Source: JBHJGP01 sp050331695 | GTDB lineage: Bacteria > Pseudomonadota > Alphaproteobacteria > Geminicoccales > Geminicoccaceae | Length of the DNA stretch: 64,000 bases | Assembly (NCBI GenBank): GCA_050331695.1 | Contig: JBHJGP010000029.1 | Coordinates: 28,588 to 92,587 of the forward strand | Direction: 5' to 3' | Shown: positions 10,216 through 18,651 of the stretch, in pieces | How positions within the stretch are numbered: the first letter of the stretch is position 1 | How the letters are laid out: each line of letters starts with the position of its first letter | Translations under genes and position numbers: made by a program | Notes under the pieces: model-generated | What the model was told of the DNA's origin: nothing | What the model saw: only the letters and a program-made list of their open reading frames with translations | Database searches by the model: none

Positions 10216-12759
10216 ATGGTTCGCTTCGTCTTGGTCTTCGTCAGCGCCGTATTCCCGTTGGTGAACGCGGTCGGTCACACGTCCGAAGACGTGAGTGTAC
10301 AGGCCAAGACGCCGCAGACGGTTCGCGTGATGAATTATCCCGACCCGCATGTCGCCTCGGAGGAAGAGGCTCAGCTCAAACAGTTTTGCCAAGAGCTTCC
10401 TGAAGAACACCTCATGGAGCAGTGTTCCGGCCTGAAAGTCGAGGTCGTCGGACACCAGGCCACCATCCGGTTTCCCGAAGAATGGGAGATCCATGCGGAC
10501 GTCATCGACCGCATCATCCAGTTCTACCAATTCCGAACCGCCTCGGACTTCGACAAGCTCGCATTCACAAGCATCGACATCATCGGCACCCTGGCCCTAC
10601 AGCGCCTGGATGCGGAAATGCGCATTCACTTCGACAAGGTGACGTTCCACGGCGAGCGGGCTTTGAAAAATCCGTCCGCAGGGCCAGAGACTTTGTCCGT
10701 TTCTGACGAGATCCGGGATTCGGGCGATGAGAACCGCTACAGCATTCTGTTCGACGACGTCGTCTTCACACGAAAAATCAGCTTCACCGACGGCCGGGCC
10801 CTTCAGCCGATCCTGATCCGCAACACCACCTTCGCCGACGGCCTCGAATTCTCCGATTTCAAGCTCCTCGCCGGTCTGATCTTCGACAATGTGCGGATGG
10901 ACGAAATATCCATCCTGCGCCGCAACTATTTCTTCAACTGGCTGGCGCTTTCCAACGTCCTTGCCGCCGACGATCTGATCATATCGGACAATGTTTTCTA
11001 CAAGCAGAAGGACGAAACGCCGAACGCTTCACTGGCCACCACCAGCTCAATCCCCAGCCTTTTGATCCAGGACAGCATCGTCGAACAATCCCTCTACATC
11101 TCCGACAATATTTTTACCCACAGCGTTTTTGCCGAAACACCGGAGACGGCCGACCACCTGAAATATCCCTCCTTTTACTTCATCGATTCCGCGGTCAATC
11201 GGTTCTTCCGCTTTCGCCGCAACACGCTCGATCACCTGGCCCAGTTCTACAATTCGACGGCCGCACGGTTCGACGTTAGAAAGAATCGGTTCAATCAGTT
11301 CGTGAACATCTTTTCGCTCCAGGCCCAAAGCATCGACAGCCGGGACAATGATTATCTCCAGGGTCTCCAGGTGCATGCGACCCGGGTCGAAGGCAATCTG
11401 AGCTTCAGCGACCGCTTCGGTAACATTGTCCGCACCTCGCCCGGCCGCGTCGGCCCGGCTGCCCCACCTGTCGCCGTCAACGTGTCGAGCAACCGGGTGG
11501 AAGGGGATCTGAGCTTCGCCGCCTCGGCGCTGGCTGAGGAAGTCGGCGAGATTTTTTTACGCAACAACAATGTCGGCAAATCGATGCCGGTCCGGCTGCC
11601 GGTGCCGGTCCTGAACGATCAGGACTACGCGACGAGAAGCGACGGCAGTTGCGTGCCCGAGGCCCGAGAGCCGATCCAAGGGCGGCCATGGTTCGAACGA
11701 TTGTGGCACGGGCCTGTCCATCTCACCGGCACCCATGTGACGAACGAATTATCTCTTGCCTTCGGGATGCCTTACGGCGGAGGCTATGTTCTGCCCTGTT
11801 CCGATTTCAAGTTTTCGTCCGCCAGCGACGACTATGGCCATAGCGGCGCGAAAGCCGCCGTCTCAGCCTGTGGCGGGCGTAAGGCGGACATCGTCGTCGA
11901 CCTCACCTTGGTCGACGCCCGGGTGCTCACCTGGGATTTGCCGTTTCACCGCTGCGCCTACCGATGGACCAGTGCCGGCAACCTTCATTACGACTATTGG
12001 GGCAGCCCCAACTGGCTCTCGAGCTTCGAGCGCCAGGACGAAGAGGATCTCGCCGACGGCGACAAGTCCGAGGACCCGGGCCGCAAGCGCCTTAATCCGG
12101 ACTTCACACCCCAGGACCTGCTCGAGCATGCCCAGCATTGGATGCGGCTGATGGTGCCCCACGCGCTCATGGTCGGCGAAGCGGTAGCGGCGGAAGCGCA
12201 GCGCGACACCGGTAGCCAACGTTCGGATCCGGGCGGCAAGCGTTTTCTTGCGACCTATCTGGACGAGCGGGGCGATCCGACCGCCAGCCGCGAGCTGCTC
12301 TACGAGGTCAAGAACGAGCACTACTCCCAAGTTTTCTCCAAATGGTGGGAGCAGCCGCTCTACGGTTTTCTCAAGCTTTCGGGTTTCGGCGTCAAACCGG
12401 AGCTGCCTTTCGTCCTCTTCCTCGGGCTCTTTATGGTCTGCCTGATCATCTATCTGGCCAACTACGCCTACTACGCCATGAAGGGCGCCCAAGGCATCAA
12501 ATGGAGCCGCCTGCCGGTGGATGACCGGGAGACCAAATACTCAAGAAAAGCCGGTTTTCTTCAGTATGAGCGGGACCGCCAGGCCCAGGATTTCAACATT
12601 TTGATCTACGCCATCGACGCCAGCCTGCCGGTGGGCGACCTCCACACTTTCTCCAAGTTCTATCCGGCGAACGGCTTTGTCCGGATCGTCTCGCTTTTCC
12701 ACCACCTCTTCGCCTGGATCCTGCTGACCGCGCTTCTGGCGTCGGCAACGGTGCTTTGA
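10216..12759 (+). CDS. Large predicted beta-helix protein with C-terminal membrane anchor, unknown function
   Basis: 847 aa from ATG 10216; GAGGG lies just upstream and the protein then opens with a signal-like MVRFVLVFVSAVFPLVNAVG. A TTG start at 10183 would bury this signal. Residues about 120-480 show irregular repeats of roughly 20-25 residues (for example LIFDNVRMDEISILRRN, LIISDNVFYKQKD) with alternating hydrophobics and Asn/Asp turns, as in right-handed beta-helices. Near the end a YLDERGDPTASRELLYEVKN region, then WWEQPLYGFLKLSGFGVKPEL, then two membrane segments (about 740-765 and 825-847). That tail resembles the conserved tail of membrane-bound pentapeptide-repeat proteins. No catalytic motif recognised. 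Confidence 0.75.
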   Translation: MVRFVLVFVSAVFPLVNAVGHTSEDVSVQAKTPQTVRVMNYPDPHVASEEEAQLKQFCQELPEEHLMEQCSGLKVEVVGHQATIRFPEEWEIHADVIDRIIQFYQFRTASDFDKLAFTSIDIIGTLALQRLDAEMRIHFDKVTFHGERALKNPSAGPETLSVSDEIRDSGDENRYSILFDDVVFTRKISFTDGRALQPILIRNTTFADGLEFSDFKLLAGLIFDNVRMDEISILRRNYFFNWLALSNVLAADDLIISDNVFYKQKDETPNASLATTSSIPSLLIQDSIVEQSLYISDNIFTHSVFAETPETADHLKYPSFYFIDSAVNRFFRFRRNTLDHLAQFYNSTAARFDVRKNRFNQFVNIFSLQAQSIDSRDNDYLQGLQVHATRVEGNLSFSDRFGNIVRTSPGRVGPAAPPVAVNVSSNRVEGDLSFAASALAEEVGEIFLRNNNVGKSMPVRLPVPVLNDQDYATRSDGSCVPEAREPIQGRPWFERLWHGPVHLTGTHVTNELSLAFGMPYGGGYVLPCSDFKFSSASDDYGHSGAKAAVSACGGRKADIVVDLTLVDARVLTWDLPFHRCAYRWTSAGNLHYDYWGSPNWLSSFERQDEEDLADGDKSEDPGRKRLNPDFTPQDLLEHAQHWMRLMVPHALMVGEAVAAEAQRDTGSQRSDPGGKRFLATYLDERGDPTASRELLYEVKNEHYSQVFSKWWEQPLYGFLKLSGFGVKPELPFVLFLGLFMVCLIIYLANYAYYAMKGAQGIKWSRLPVDDRETKYSRKAGFLQYERDRQAQDFNILIYAIDASLPVGDLHTFSKFYPANGFVRIVSLFHHLFAWILLTALLASATVL

Positions 12760-12877
12760 GCGCCCTCAAGGCACTACCATGAACTTAAAAACTGGCAGCA
12801 ATCTTGGATCTGATGGCAGCAAACCAATATCGTTTTGTTCATCAGCATTCATCGATGGCTGAAACGAGGTGGGACGG

Positions 12878-13153
12878 ATGGGAGAAACACTGAATATTCG
12901 TGATGTAAACCCGGTGACCAAGGCGGCATTGAGCGCTGCTGCAGAACGCGCGGGCATGTCGCTCGCGGCTTATGTCCGCTTGAAGCTTGACGAGATCGCC
13001 GGCACGCCCCGCCGCAAGGCGGGTGCCCTGGAGAAACTGATGAAGGATGTGGGCGAGCCGGTGGACGGCTGGGGTCCGATGAGCGAGGACGAGCTGACGG
13101 CCTGGGAAGGCCGGGATGACCGAGGCGATCCTGGACGCGATGATCGAGAATGA
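12878..13153 (+). CDS. VapB/FitA-like antitoxin of a broken VapBC pair
   Basis: 91 aa from ATG 12878 with GAGG upstream. The N-terminus LNIRDVNPVTKAALSAAAER followed by AGMSLAAYVRLKL is a ribbon-helix-helix fold as in antitoxins paired with PIN toxins. The C-terminal part is acidic/arginine-rich, as expected for the toxin-wrapping tail. The stop lies inside the following toxin remnant, so the pair was translationally coupled. With the toxin crippled, it may be an orphan. Confidence 0.7.
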   Translation: MGETLNIRDVNPVTKAALSAAAERAGMSLAAYVRLKLDEIAGTPRRKAGALEKLMKDVGEPVDGWGPMSEDELTAWEGRDDRGDPGRDDRE

Positions 13154-13340
13154 TCAGAGCGGCGTCGAGCTCCTGGCGTTCGACGCGGGCTCGGCCCGAA
13201 CGGCAAGCCTCCTAACCTGGGATCACCGCGATCCCTTCGATCGCATGATCGCGGGCATCGCCATGACCCACGACCTTGCGATCGTCTCAAGGGACGAAAT
13301 GTTCGATTCCCTGGAGGGGGTTGCCCGGGTGTGGGCGTGA
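13116..13340 (+). pseudogene. VapC (PIN-domain) toxin remnant with internal deletion
   Basis: Only 74 codons against about 125-135 for PIN toxins. It starts with MTEAILDA, matching the usual first strand with the first catalytic Asp, then jumps to the second half: HRDPFDRMIAGIAM and LAIVSRDEMFDS, carrying late catalytic acids. The middle, with the conserved Glu, is missing without a frame change, consistent with an in-frame deletion of about 55 codons. It overlaps the antitoxin gene by 38 bases. Probably non-toxic. Confidence 0.7.
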
Positions 13341-13382
13341 GACAATTTCGGTGACAGTTTACTAAGAGACAATTTCGGTGAC
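13339..13382. repeat. Left copy of the TTAGTAAACTGTCACCG repeat (inverted) within two 17-bp direct repeats
   Basis: GAGACAATTTCGGTGAC occurs at 13339-13355 and again at 13366-13382 (27-bp period). Between and overlapping them lies CGGTGACAGTTTACTAA (13349-13365), the exact inverted complement of copies at 14083 and 14110. It starts at the stop region of the VapC remnant and precedes the MazE-like/MazF pair. Confidence 0.85.
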
Positions 13383-13489
13383 CTGAGCGTTGGGTGACAC
13401 CCGCGGTGACTTGACCGGCTGCTGATTGACTGGCCGACGTGACACGCCATATAACTAGTCACAGAACATGCAGCATCGTGAGGCGGATG

Positions 13490-13711
13490 ATGTCTGATTC
13501 CCACCCCCGCCATGAGAATGTGCGCCGCTACCGCGAGCGGATGCGGGCGCAAGGGTTTCGCCAGGTCCAGATCTGGGTACCCGACACCCGATCGGCTGCT
13601 TTCGCCACCGAGTGCCGACGGCAATCGCTGCTGATCGCCGACGATCCGGCCGAGGACGCCCTGATGGACGAGCTCGAGCCGCTTCAGGATACGGCCGGCT
13701 GGCGGTCGTGA
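13490..13711 (+). CDS. MazE-like antitoxin (DUF3018 type)
   Basis: 73 aa from ATG 13490 (an alternative ATG sits at 13487; GAGG at 13480). The motif FRQVQIWVPDTRSAAFATEC followed by RRQSLLIADDP is the hallmark of the DUF3018/MazE-like antitoxin family. It neutralises the MazF-type toxin encoded immediately downstream; its stop codon overlaps the toxin start (GTGA). The pair is complete, unlike its neighbours, and lies between inverted copies of the 17-bp repeat. Confidence 0.88.
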   Translation: MSDSHPRHENVRRYRERMRAQGFRQVQIWVPDTRSAAFATECRRQSLLIADDPAEDALMDELEPLQDTAGWRS

Positions 13712-14034
13712 TCCGAGGCGACTTGGTGACGGTGGCGCTACCCGGGGATTTCGGCAAGCCGCGTCCGGCCCTGGTCATTCAGTCGGATCTGTTCAACGAG
13801 ACCCACCCCACCGTGACCCTTTTGCCCTTGACCAGTGAGATCCGGAGCGCGCCTCAGTTCCGGATCACCGTCGAGCCCTCCACGGCCAACAGTCTCCGGC
13901 TGGTCTCTCAGATTATGGTCGACAAACCGATGACCTTTCGTCGTGATAAAATCCGAGAACCTTTCGGACGGCTGGAGAATGACATTCTTATGCGGGTCAG
14001 CCGGGCACTGGCTGTGTGGATCGGTATCGCTTGA
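13708..14034 (+). CDS. MazF/PemK-family endoribonuclease toxin
   Basis: 108 aa from GTG 13708, four bases inside the antitoxin gene. The fold is recognisable: IRGDLVTVALPGDFGKPRP, then ALVIQSDLFN, then SQIMVDKPMTFRRDKI with the conserved Ser/Asp-Lys and Arg. MazF toxins cut mRNA at short sequences. An upstream start would need a 32-residue arginine-rich extension overlapping the antitoxin in another frame, so GTG is preferred. Normal length and motifs suggest activity. Confidence 0.9.
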   Translation: MIRGDLVTVALPGDFGKPRPALVIQSDLFNETHPTVTLLPLTSEIRSAPQFRITVEPSTANSLRLVSQIMVDKPMTFRRDKIREPFGRLENDILMRVSRALAVWIGIA

Positions 14035-14270
14035 GCGCGATGGTGCCGGGTCACCCCAGCAAGCGGAAAGAATTAAGTGCATTTAGTAAACTGTCACCGT
14101 AACTACGATTTAGTAAACTGTCACCGTAACTACGGAATTGAGTGCATTCAGTAAACTGTCACCGAAATTCCAACCTGACCATTGCCGCCCTCCTGGTGGC
14201 CTCGCTCTATCCTGTCTTGTTGCCGTAGTATTCTTTTCGGTGACATTTTAATTTCGGTGGAAATTCCTAA
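14035..14270. repeat. Right repeat array: 27-bp tandem plus 30-bp direct repeats carrying TTAGTAAACTGTCACCG
   Basis: TTAGTAAACTGTCACCG occurs at 14083-14099 and 14110-14126; these form a 27-bp tandem unit (14082-14108 and 14109-14135, last base differing). A third copy, TCAGTAAACTGTCACCG, is at 14148-14164. The first and third copies share a longer 30-bp context starting GAATTRAGTGCATT (14070-14099, 14135-14164). A degraded piece, TTTTCGGTGACATTTTAA, lies near 14235. Together with 13349-13365 the copies form perfect 17-bp inverted repeats around the MazE-like/MazF pair. No transposase gene is present. Confidence 0.85.
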
Positions 14271-14402
14271 TCGGCTTCTGGGCCTCGGCCGCGTCGTCCA
14301 CTGGAAGCAGGCCGCATCCACTACAGGATTGATAAAAACACTGAGATCGTAGAGATTATCATCGCGGCGCGCGCCAGCCAAACGCTGTCGCGGCATCAAT
14401 GA
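14271..14402 (+). pseudogene. RelE/ParE-family toxin C-terminal remnant
   Basis: Frame open from a TAA at 14268 to the TGA at 14400-14402. The last 30 codons read GRIHYRIDKNTEIVEIIIAA and then RASQTLSRHQ, closely resembling the end of RelE/ParE toxins (a YRI-hYRID strand followed by a long strand and a short tail). The upstream part does not align in this frame, but another frame gives LLGLGRVVHWKQ, suggesting a frameshift. No start, no antitoxin partner: a decayed fragment. Confidence 0.5.
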
Positions 14403-14414
14403 AGGGAATTTCCA

Positions 14415-14789
14415 ATGCGGTTAGTGATTGCACTCTTATTTGCAGTAATTGCCACTTCGGCTAGATCTGAGGTCAGCGAATCTCGACTTCTCGATTGTTC
14501 AGCTGAGCTGCACAACTACGCAGGCTTTCTTGGATTTTTGAGGGATAGCGGCAGCGATATAAATTCCGCAACGATTGATAAGGCGAATGAGGAAGCCAAA
14601 GCCATAGAGCGTTACTTGGTAGATGTTCGACGCGTTTCAGCGGAGAAAATCGTCACTACTCTGGATAAGCTGATTGATGTTAAAGTCGAAAGTTCCAAAC
14701 GTTTGATGGAGAACCGAGGTTTGCAAGGTACTCTCGATCTGTACACGCAACGTGCGAAAGAGTGTTCCAACATATTTGCGGGGCTTTGA
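14415..14789 (+). CDS. Small exported protein of unknown function, AT-rich
   Basis: 124 aa from ATG 14415, with AAGGGAATTT upstream. MRLVIALLFAVIATSARSEV is a clear Sec signal peptide with cleavage near residue 18. The mature part is mostly helical, with two cysteines (in LLDCSAEL and AKECSNIF) likely bridging the ends. Codon use is AT-richer than its neighbours. It lies between repeat copies at 14148-14164 and 14819-14835 in opposite orientation, so it looks like acquired cargo. No family recognised. Confidence 0.65.
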   Translation: MRLVIALLFAVIATSARSEVSESRLLDCSAELHNYAGFLGFLRDSGSDINSATIDKANEEAKAIERYLVDVRRVSAEKIVTTLDKLIDVKVESSKRLMENRGLQGTLDLYTQRAKECSNIFAGL

Positions 14790-14818
14790 CGCTTTAGGGT
14801 CACCAAAGAACAGGGTTC

Positions 14819-14835
14819 CGGTGACAGTTCACTAA
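14819..14835. repeat. Outer right copy of the 17-bp repeat
   Basis: CGGTGACAGTTCACTAA differs by one base from the copy at 13349-13365 and is inverted relative to those at 14083-14164. It lies behind the small exported protein gene and before the polA stop. GAAATTCC follows shortly (14842-14849), as it also does after the 14148 copy. Confidence 0.8.
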
Positions 14836-14900
14836 ACCGTCGAAATTCCTAGCTGCGGGCGCTGAGAATGACGGTGACGCCGTCATTCCCTATTTTCCCC

Positions 14901-17624
14901 TCAATGAGCCGCGTCCCAGTTAGCGCCGGTGCCGATGTCGACCACCAGGGGAACGGTTAGGGACGCGGCGGCTTCCATCTGTTCCTGGACCAGGGTTTTC
15001 GTCTGGTCGATTTCGTCCTTCGGCACCTCGAAGACCAGCTCGTCGTGGACCTGAAGCAGCATTCGCGCGCCGGCGCCATTGTTGCGTAAGTTTCGGGCGA
15101 CCCGGATCATGGCACGTTTCATGACGTCGGCTGCCGAGCCTTGGATCGGCGCGTTGATCGCCTGGCGCTCGGCGTAAGCGCGGCGGGCGACGACCTTGTT
15201 GTTGATCTCCGGGATCACGCAGCGCCGGCCGAAGATGGTGCGCACAAATCCCTGCTCGCGGGCCTGGGCCTTGGTCCGGTCCATATACTGCTTGATCCCC
15301 GGATAGCGCTCGAAGTAGCGCTCGATGAATTCCTTCGCGCGTTTGTGCTCGATGCCCAGCCGCTGGGCGAGGCCGAACGCCCCGATACCGTAGATGATCC
15401 CGTAGTTGATGGTCTTGGCGCTGCGCCTCAGGTCCGCGCCGATCTCTTCGACCGGTTTGTCGAACATCTCCGACGCCGTGACGGCGTGAATGTCGATGTC
15501 TTTCGCGAACGCTTTCTTCAGGGCTTCGATCTCGGCCATGTGGGCCAGGACCCGGAGCTCGATCTGCGAATAGTCGGCGGAGAGCAGCAGAAAACCGTCG
15601 TCGGGGACGAAGGCGGTTCGGATTTTTCGGCCCTCTTCCGAGCGGATCGGGATGTTTTGCAGGTTGGGGTCATTGGAGCTGAGCCGGCCTGTCGAGGTGG
15701 CGGCCATGGCGTAGGACGTGTGGATCCGGCCCGTACTCTCCTGGATTTCTTCCACTAGGGCCTCGGTGTAGGTGCGGGTCAGTTTCTGCAATTGCCGCCA
15801 GTCGAGGATCACCCGGGGCAGCTCGTGGCCCTGATTGGCGAGCCCCTCCAGCACGTCGGCGCCGGTGGCATAGGCGCCCGACTTGCCCTTCTTGCCGCCC
15901 TCGATGCCCAGCTCGTCGAACAAAATCTCGCCCAGCTGCTTGGGCGAGCCCAGATTGAAATCGTGGCCCGCCAGCTTCTTCGCCTCATCCTCCAGCGCCG
16001 CCATCCGCTGGGTGAAGTCGGAGGTAAGCCGTCTCAGGATCTCGGCGTCTACGGTGATGCCCCGAGCTTCCATGGATGCCAGGATCGGCGCCAACGGCCT
16101 TTCGAGCATCTCATAGACATAAGCCATCCGCTCGGTCGGCACGCGAGGCTTTAGAAGCTGCCAGAGCCGGAGTGTGATGTCGGCGTCCTCGGCGGCGTAA
16201 GAGCCCGCCTGGTCGATCGGCGCCCGGTCGAAGGTGACCTGGCTTTTGCCTTTGCCACAAACGTCTTCGTAGCTCATCGTGGTGACGTCGAGATGTAGCT
16301 TCGCAAGCTCGTCCATGGAATGGCCGTGGCCGGCACCGTCGAGCACGTAGGAGATCAGCATGGTGTCGTCGATCGGGCTGATCGCGACGTCATATTTGGC
16401 GAGCACAGCAAGATCATATTTCAGATTGTGGCCGATCTTGAGGATCGCCGGATCGGTGAGCACCGGGCGCAGGCGCCCAAAAACCTCCTCCCGGTCGAGC
16501 TGATCAGTCAGAGGCTGATGAAAATCATCGACATGAGCGAGCGGGATGTAGGCGCCGGTGCCGGCCTTGACCGACAGCGAGATGCCGACCAGTTGGGCAG
16601 CCGCGACGTTGAGCGAGGTGGTCTCGGTGTCGATGGCGAGCCAGCCGGTTGCGGCCGCCTCGGCGAGGAGCGCGTCCAGCGCCGCTAGGTCGGTGACAAT
16701 CTGGTAGTCGCCCTCGCCGTCCTTGGGTTCCGCCGCCCCCGCCTTATCGCCCGCGGTGCCGAGCGCCGTGTCGATCCGGCCCTGAAGCGACTTGAAGTCG
16801 TTGTCCCTCAGGAACGCCTTGGCCTGATCCGGATCGAAATGGGGTCGGTCAAGGTCCTCGAGAGCGATGGTGACCGGCACGTCGTCCCTCAGCGTCACCA
16901 GCCTTTGAGAGAGCAGCGCCTGGTCCCGAAACTCGATCAGGCTCTGCCGGCGTTTCGGCTGCTTGATGGTTTCCGCCTTGTCGAGCAGCGCCTCCAGCGA
17001 GCCGAATTCGTCGAGAAGCTGGGCGGCGGTCTTGGGTCCGATGCCGGGAACGCCCGGCACATTGTCGGAGGTGTCGCCGGCCAGGGCCAGGACATCGCGC
17101 ACCAGCTCGGGCCCGACGAAGAATTTTTTCCGGACCGCCTCGTCGTCGATCTCGCGGGACTTCATCGGATCCCACATGACCACGCCGTCGGCGATCAGCT
17201 GCATAAGATCCTTGTCGGACGAGATGACCCGGACGGTCCGGCCGTCCTCGCGGGCGAGCTTCGTGTAGGTCGCGATGATGTCGTCGGCCTCGAAGCCCTC
17301 CAGTTCCAGACGCGGCAAGCCGAACGCGTCGACCGCGTCCCGGACCAGCTTGAACTGAGGCCTCAGCTCCTCGGGCGGCTCGTCCCGATTGGCCTTGTAT
17401 TGATCGTAGATCTCGTTCCGAAAACTGACGCCTGACGCGTCGAAGACGACCAGCAGATTGTCGTCCGGCAGGTCCTGCATCAGCCGCCAGAGCATGTTGC
17501 AGAAACCGTAGACCGCGTTCACCGGCGTGCCGTCGGCCCGGGTCATCGGCGGCAGCGCGAAGAACGCGCGGAAAATGTAGCCTGAGCCGGCGATCAGGAC
17601 CAGTTCGGGCGCTTTTTTTATCAT
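14901..17624 (-). CDS. polA: DNA polymerase I
   Basis: 907 aa, full length with all three domains. N-terminal 5'-3' exonuclease (residues about 1-290; VVFDASGVSFRNEIYDQYKA, EADDIIATY, SSDKDLMQL); 3'-5' proofreading domain about 310-500 with DTETTSLN, so probably active; polymerase domain with motif A DYSQIELRVLAHM, motif B RRSAKTINYGIIYG and motif C QVHDELVFE. It acts in Okazaki fragment maturation and excision repair. ATG at 17624. The acquired-looking repeat region lies just beyond its 3' end. Confidence 0.98.
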   Translation of the reverse strand: MIKKAPELVLIAGSGYIFRAFFALPPMTRADGTPVNAVYGFCNMLWRLMQDLPDDNLLVVFDASGVSFRNEIYDQYKANRDEPPEELRPQFKLVRDAVDAFGLPRLELEGFEADDIIATYTKLAREDGRTVRVISSDKDLMQLIADGVVMWDPMKSREIDDEAVRKKFFVGPELVRDVLALAGDTSDNVPGVPGIGPKTAAQLLDEFGSLEALLDKAETIKQPKRRQSLIEFRDQALLSQRLVTLRDDVPVTIALEDLDRPHFDPDQAKAFLRDNDFKSLQGRIDTALGTAGDKAGAAEPKDGEGDYQIVTDLAALDALLAEAAATGWLAIDTETTSLNVAAAQLVGISLSVKAGTGAYIPLAHVDDFHQPLTDQLDREEVFGRLRPVLTDPAILKIGHNLKYDLAVLAKYDVAISPIDDTMLISYVLDGAGHGHSMDELAKLHLDVTTMSYEDVCGKGKSQVTFDRAPIDQAGSYAAEDADITLRLWQLLKPRVPTERMAYVYEMLERPLAPILASMEARGITVDAEILRRLTSDFTQRMAALEDEAKKLAGHDFNLGSPKQLGEILFDELGIEGGKKGKSGAYATGADVLEGLANQGHELPRVILDWRQLQKLTRTYTEALVEEIQESTGRIHTSYAMAATSTGRLSSNDPNLQNIPIRSEEGRKIRTAFVPDDGFLLLSADYSQIELRVLAHMAEIEALKKAFAKDIDIHAVTASEMFDKPVEEIGADLRRSAKTINYGIIYGIGAFGLAQRLGIEHKRAKEFIERYFERYPGIKQYMDRTKAQAREQGFVRTIFGRRCVIPEINNKVVARRAYAERQAINAPIQGSAADVMKRAMIRVARNLRNNGAGARMLLQVHDELVFEVPKDEIDQTKTLVQEQMEAAASLTVPLVVDIGTGANWDAAH

Positions 17625-17675
17625 GGGCGCGAGCCTAGCCGAGCGGCCTCCGGAGCGAAAGCGGCTGGGTCGGGC

Positions 17676-18542
17676 TCAGGCGGCGATCAGCTCGATCGGC
17701 CCCCGAAAACTCTCGACGATGTGGGCTTCCAGCCGATCCAAGAGATCCGGGTCACCATGGGCGCGCCGTTGCAATTTGATGTCAAAGTTGGGAAGTGCTG
17801 GGAAGCCGTCTTCTTCGGTGAGAACGCGATACTCGGGCCGCACACTGCCGCGGTTCATGATGGCGACCGCGAGGCCTGCGCGAACGACGGCATCGACGCT
17901 GGTAAGGCTAAGGATGACGTAGGCCACGCGATAGTCGCGTCCTCGCTGCTCCAGGAGATTGGTACCCCAGCGGCGGTACCAACAGCCCTCATGGTAGAGC
18001 GCCAGCGGAACTGGGTCCTCGAGATGGACGTCGTGGCGAGCCGAGCTCACCCACACCGCCTGCTCGCGATAGAGAACCACACCTCCCGGGCCGGCCTCAT
18101 TGTCGGTCGTGATCATAAGATCGAGTTCGCCGTTAGCCATGCGCTTGCCGAGTTCCGGCGAGGTATCGCTGATCAGTTCCACCGTGATTCCAGGGTAAGC
18201 CTTGGCGAAGCGACGCAGGATCTGAGGCAAGTAGCCGGACACATACTCGTCGTGTGCGCCGAGCCGAATGGTGCCCGTGGCGCACGGATCACCGAACGCC
18301 GCCAGGGCCTCCTGTTGGACCCTCAGGATCCGCCGGGCGTGGGGTAATAGCCGACGGCCAGCCTCGCTCAACGTGACACCTCTGCCGTCCCTTTCCAACA
18401 ACACCTCGCCTACAGCCTGTTCTAGGCGTCGAACCTGCATGCTCACGGCCGACTGGGTCTTGTGCACGGCCTTGGCAGCAGCGGTGACCCCGCCGGTTTC
18501 GGCGATGGCGACGAAGGTTTTCTAGAGATCGGGTTCAAGCAT
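17676..18542 (-). pseudogene. LysR-family regulator interrupted by an amber codon at position 7
   Basis: From ATG 18542 the frame reads MLEPDL, TAG (18524-18522), then KTFVAIAETGGVTAAAKAVH and KTQSAVSMQVRRLEQ, a canonical LysR winged-helix start. The rest is a full effector domain (TIRLGAHDEYVSGYL, DLMITTDNEAGPG) to a stop at 17676, 288 codons in all. The usual residue at codon 7 is Leu; TTG to TAG is one base. Without the stop this would be a normal LysR gene. Re-initiation at GTG 18467 would remove half of the DNA-binding domain. Either a recent nonsense mutation, suppression, or a sequence error. Confidence 0.8.
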
Positions 18543-18651
18543 TTTTTCATCTACATCGGTGATGATTTTGATCAAATACATTCGTTGGACGAATATTTCT
18601 AGAACCCCGATCTTGAGGCACATGAAGGCACCCGCTTGTAGGAGACAGCCC

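Noticed and set aside
14148..14399. 83-codon minus-strand frame inside the repeat region
   Set aside because: It crosses a repeat copy and is antiparallel to the better supported RelE/ParE remnant.
13339..14835. CRISPR array or insertion sequence as explanation for the repeats
   Set aside because: Spacing is irregular, orientation alternates, there are no uniform spacers or cas genes, and no transposase frame lies between the copies.
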